A stretch of DNA of 64,000 nt from Gari tellinella (Eukaryota > Mollusca > Bivalvia > Cardiida > Psammobiidae). This document shows, in pieces, positions 63,560-64,000 of this stretch (the first letter of the stretch is position 1; each line of letters opens with the position of its first letter). A program made the position numbers and the translations under genes. The stretch is from assembly GCA_922989275.2 (NCBI GenBank), contig OV277863.1:47784999-47848998 (forward strand), written 5' to 3'. The notes under the pieces are model-generated. The model was given only the letters and a program-made list of their open reading frames with translations, did not search any database and was not told the DNA's origin.

Positions 63560-63799
63560 CCAATTTCTCCATAGATACACATTTTTCATTTATTCCTCCA
63601 CTGAAAAAAATAGTTCCAGTATTTATATAATTATACAGTCATGAATGTGCAGTACCAGAAATATTTTCTATATGCTAGCAGATATGAAAGTGAAGCAGAA
63701 TTAATGCACCTTAAGATGCATCCTGCTTTATACTTTCATCCTACTTTAAGTGGTCATGGGTCTTCAATACTAGGAACAGGCTATGGAGTAATGGGTCAA
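63556..63799. mobile_element. Family A MITE, right of a tandem pair
   Basis: Shares the TTAA at 63556-63559 with its neighbour; ends GGAGTAATGGGTCAA. Hairpin 63685-63752 more decayed (TGCACCTTAAGATGCATC). The pair is in the same orientation. Confidence 0.75.
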
Positions 63800-64000
63800 A
63801 TTAACTTAACACTAGAAACAATGATATGGAGATGGTTTAAAACTATTCCAAGACTTGCAAGACATGTCTATGTTTGCCTTTTTTACTTACTTGACAGTAT
63901 TTCCCCTAAAAGGTTTCCATTGGAGAGGAAATTGTCTGGGTCATTCAAGAAAGAAATGGGTGCATTGAAACTCTATGGTGAATGTCAAATTTGGCTCTAA
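63800..64000. other. Window edge, nothing recognised
   Basis: An open plus-strand frame runs to the edge but begins in the A copy and shows no domain. Confidence 0.3.

Overview
Eukaryotic, AT-rich, intron-scale DNA, best explained as a bivalve mollusc genome. The grounds are the abundance of GCTCACCT/AGGTGAGC-bounded repeats with internal 'GACCTAGTGACCTAG' monomers, a tRNA-derived SINE with a bivalve-like tail, and an extreme density of short palindromic transposon derivatives. A dreissenid mussel is a guess only. No bacterial operons, CRISPR array, rRNA or functional tRNA gene is visible.

Only one coding segment is convincing: a 330-bp exon at 35640-35969 (+), flanked by a good acceptor and donor (phase 1 in, phase 1 out). 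It encodes the first immunoglobulin domain of a Turtle/IGSF9-type neuronal adhesion protein. The surrounding tens of kb are probably its introns and flanking DNA. A second gene may begin at the left edge: a TATA box at 513-520, a leader of about 100 bp, and an ATG immediately followed by a splice donor (646-650). Its downstream exons were not found. A GC-rich island at 41009-42246 is an internally deleted PIF/Harbinger-like transposon that keeps a stub of an Arg-rich HARBI1-type N-terminus.

Almost everything else is short non-autonomous transposons. Names used below: A, B, B2 and D have TTAA target duplications and ends starting CCCTTT, CCCATT or similar (piggyBac/Kolobok-like target). A2, F and M have TA duplications (Tc1/mariner-like). 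C and a relative at 28743 have CAGGGCT ends and 6-bp duplications. E has GGGGCCCGTTTCAT-like ends. G is the large GCTCACCT element. Apart from G, these families carry a long, nearly perfect hairpin in the MIDDLE of the element. Hairpin cores are shared between families with unrelated ends, and stems differ between copies by paired changes. Nested insertions show the TTAA duplication directly: B in A at 54017 and 59410, A in A at 51703, D in A2 at 20573, B in A2 at 52976.

Other structures are a 10 x 73-bp tandem array grown from a SINE tail (10766-11495), a hAT-type element with a 327-bp internal duplication and 8-bp target duplication (6317-7087), a foldback element of about 960 bp with 8-bp target duplication (32656-33630), and a poly-G tract (21137-21180). 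Repeat boundaries were read by eye. Those given with TTAA, TA, 6-bp or 8-bp duplications are exact; others are good to about 10-20 bp.
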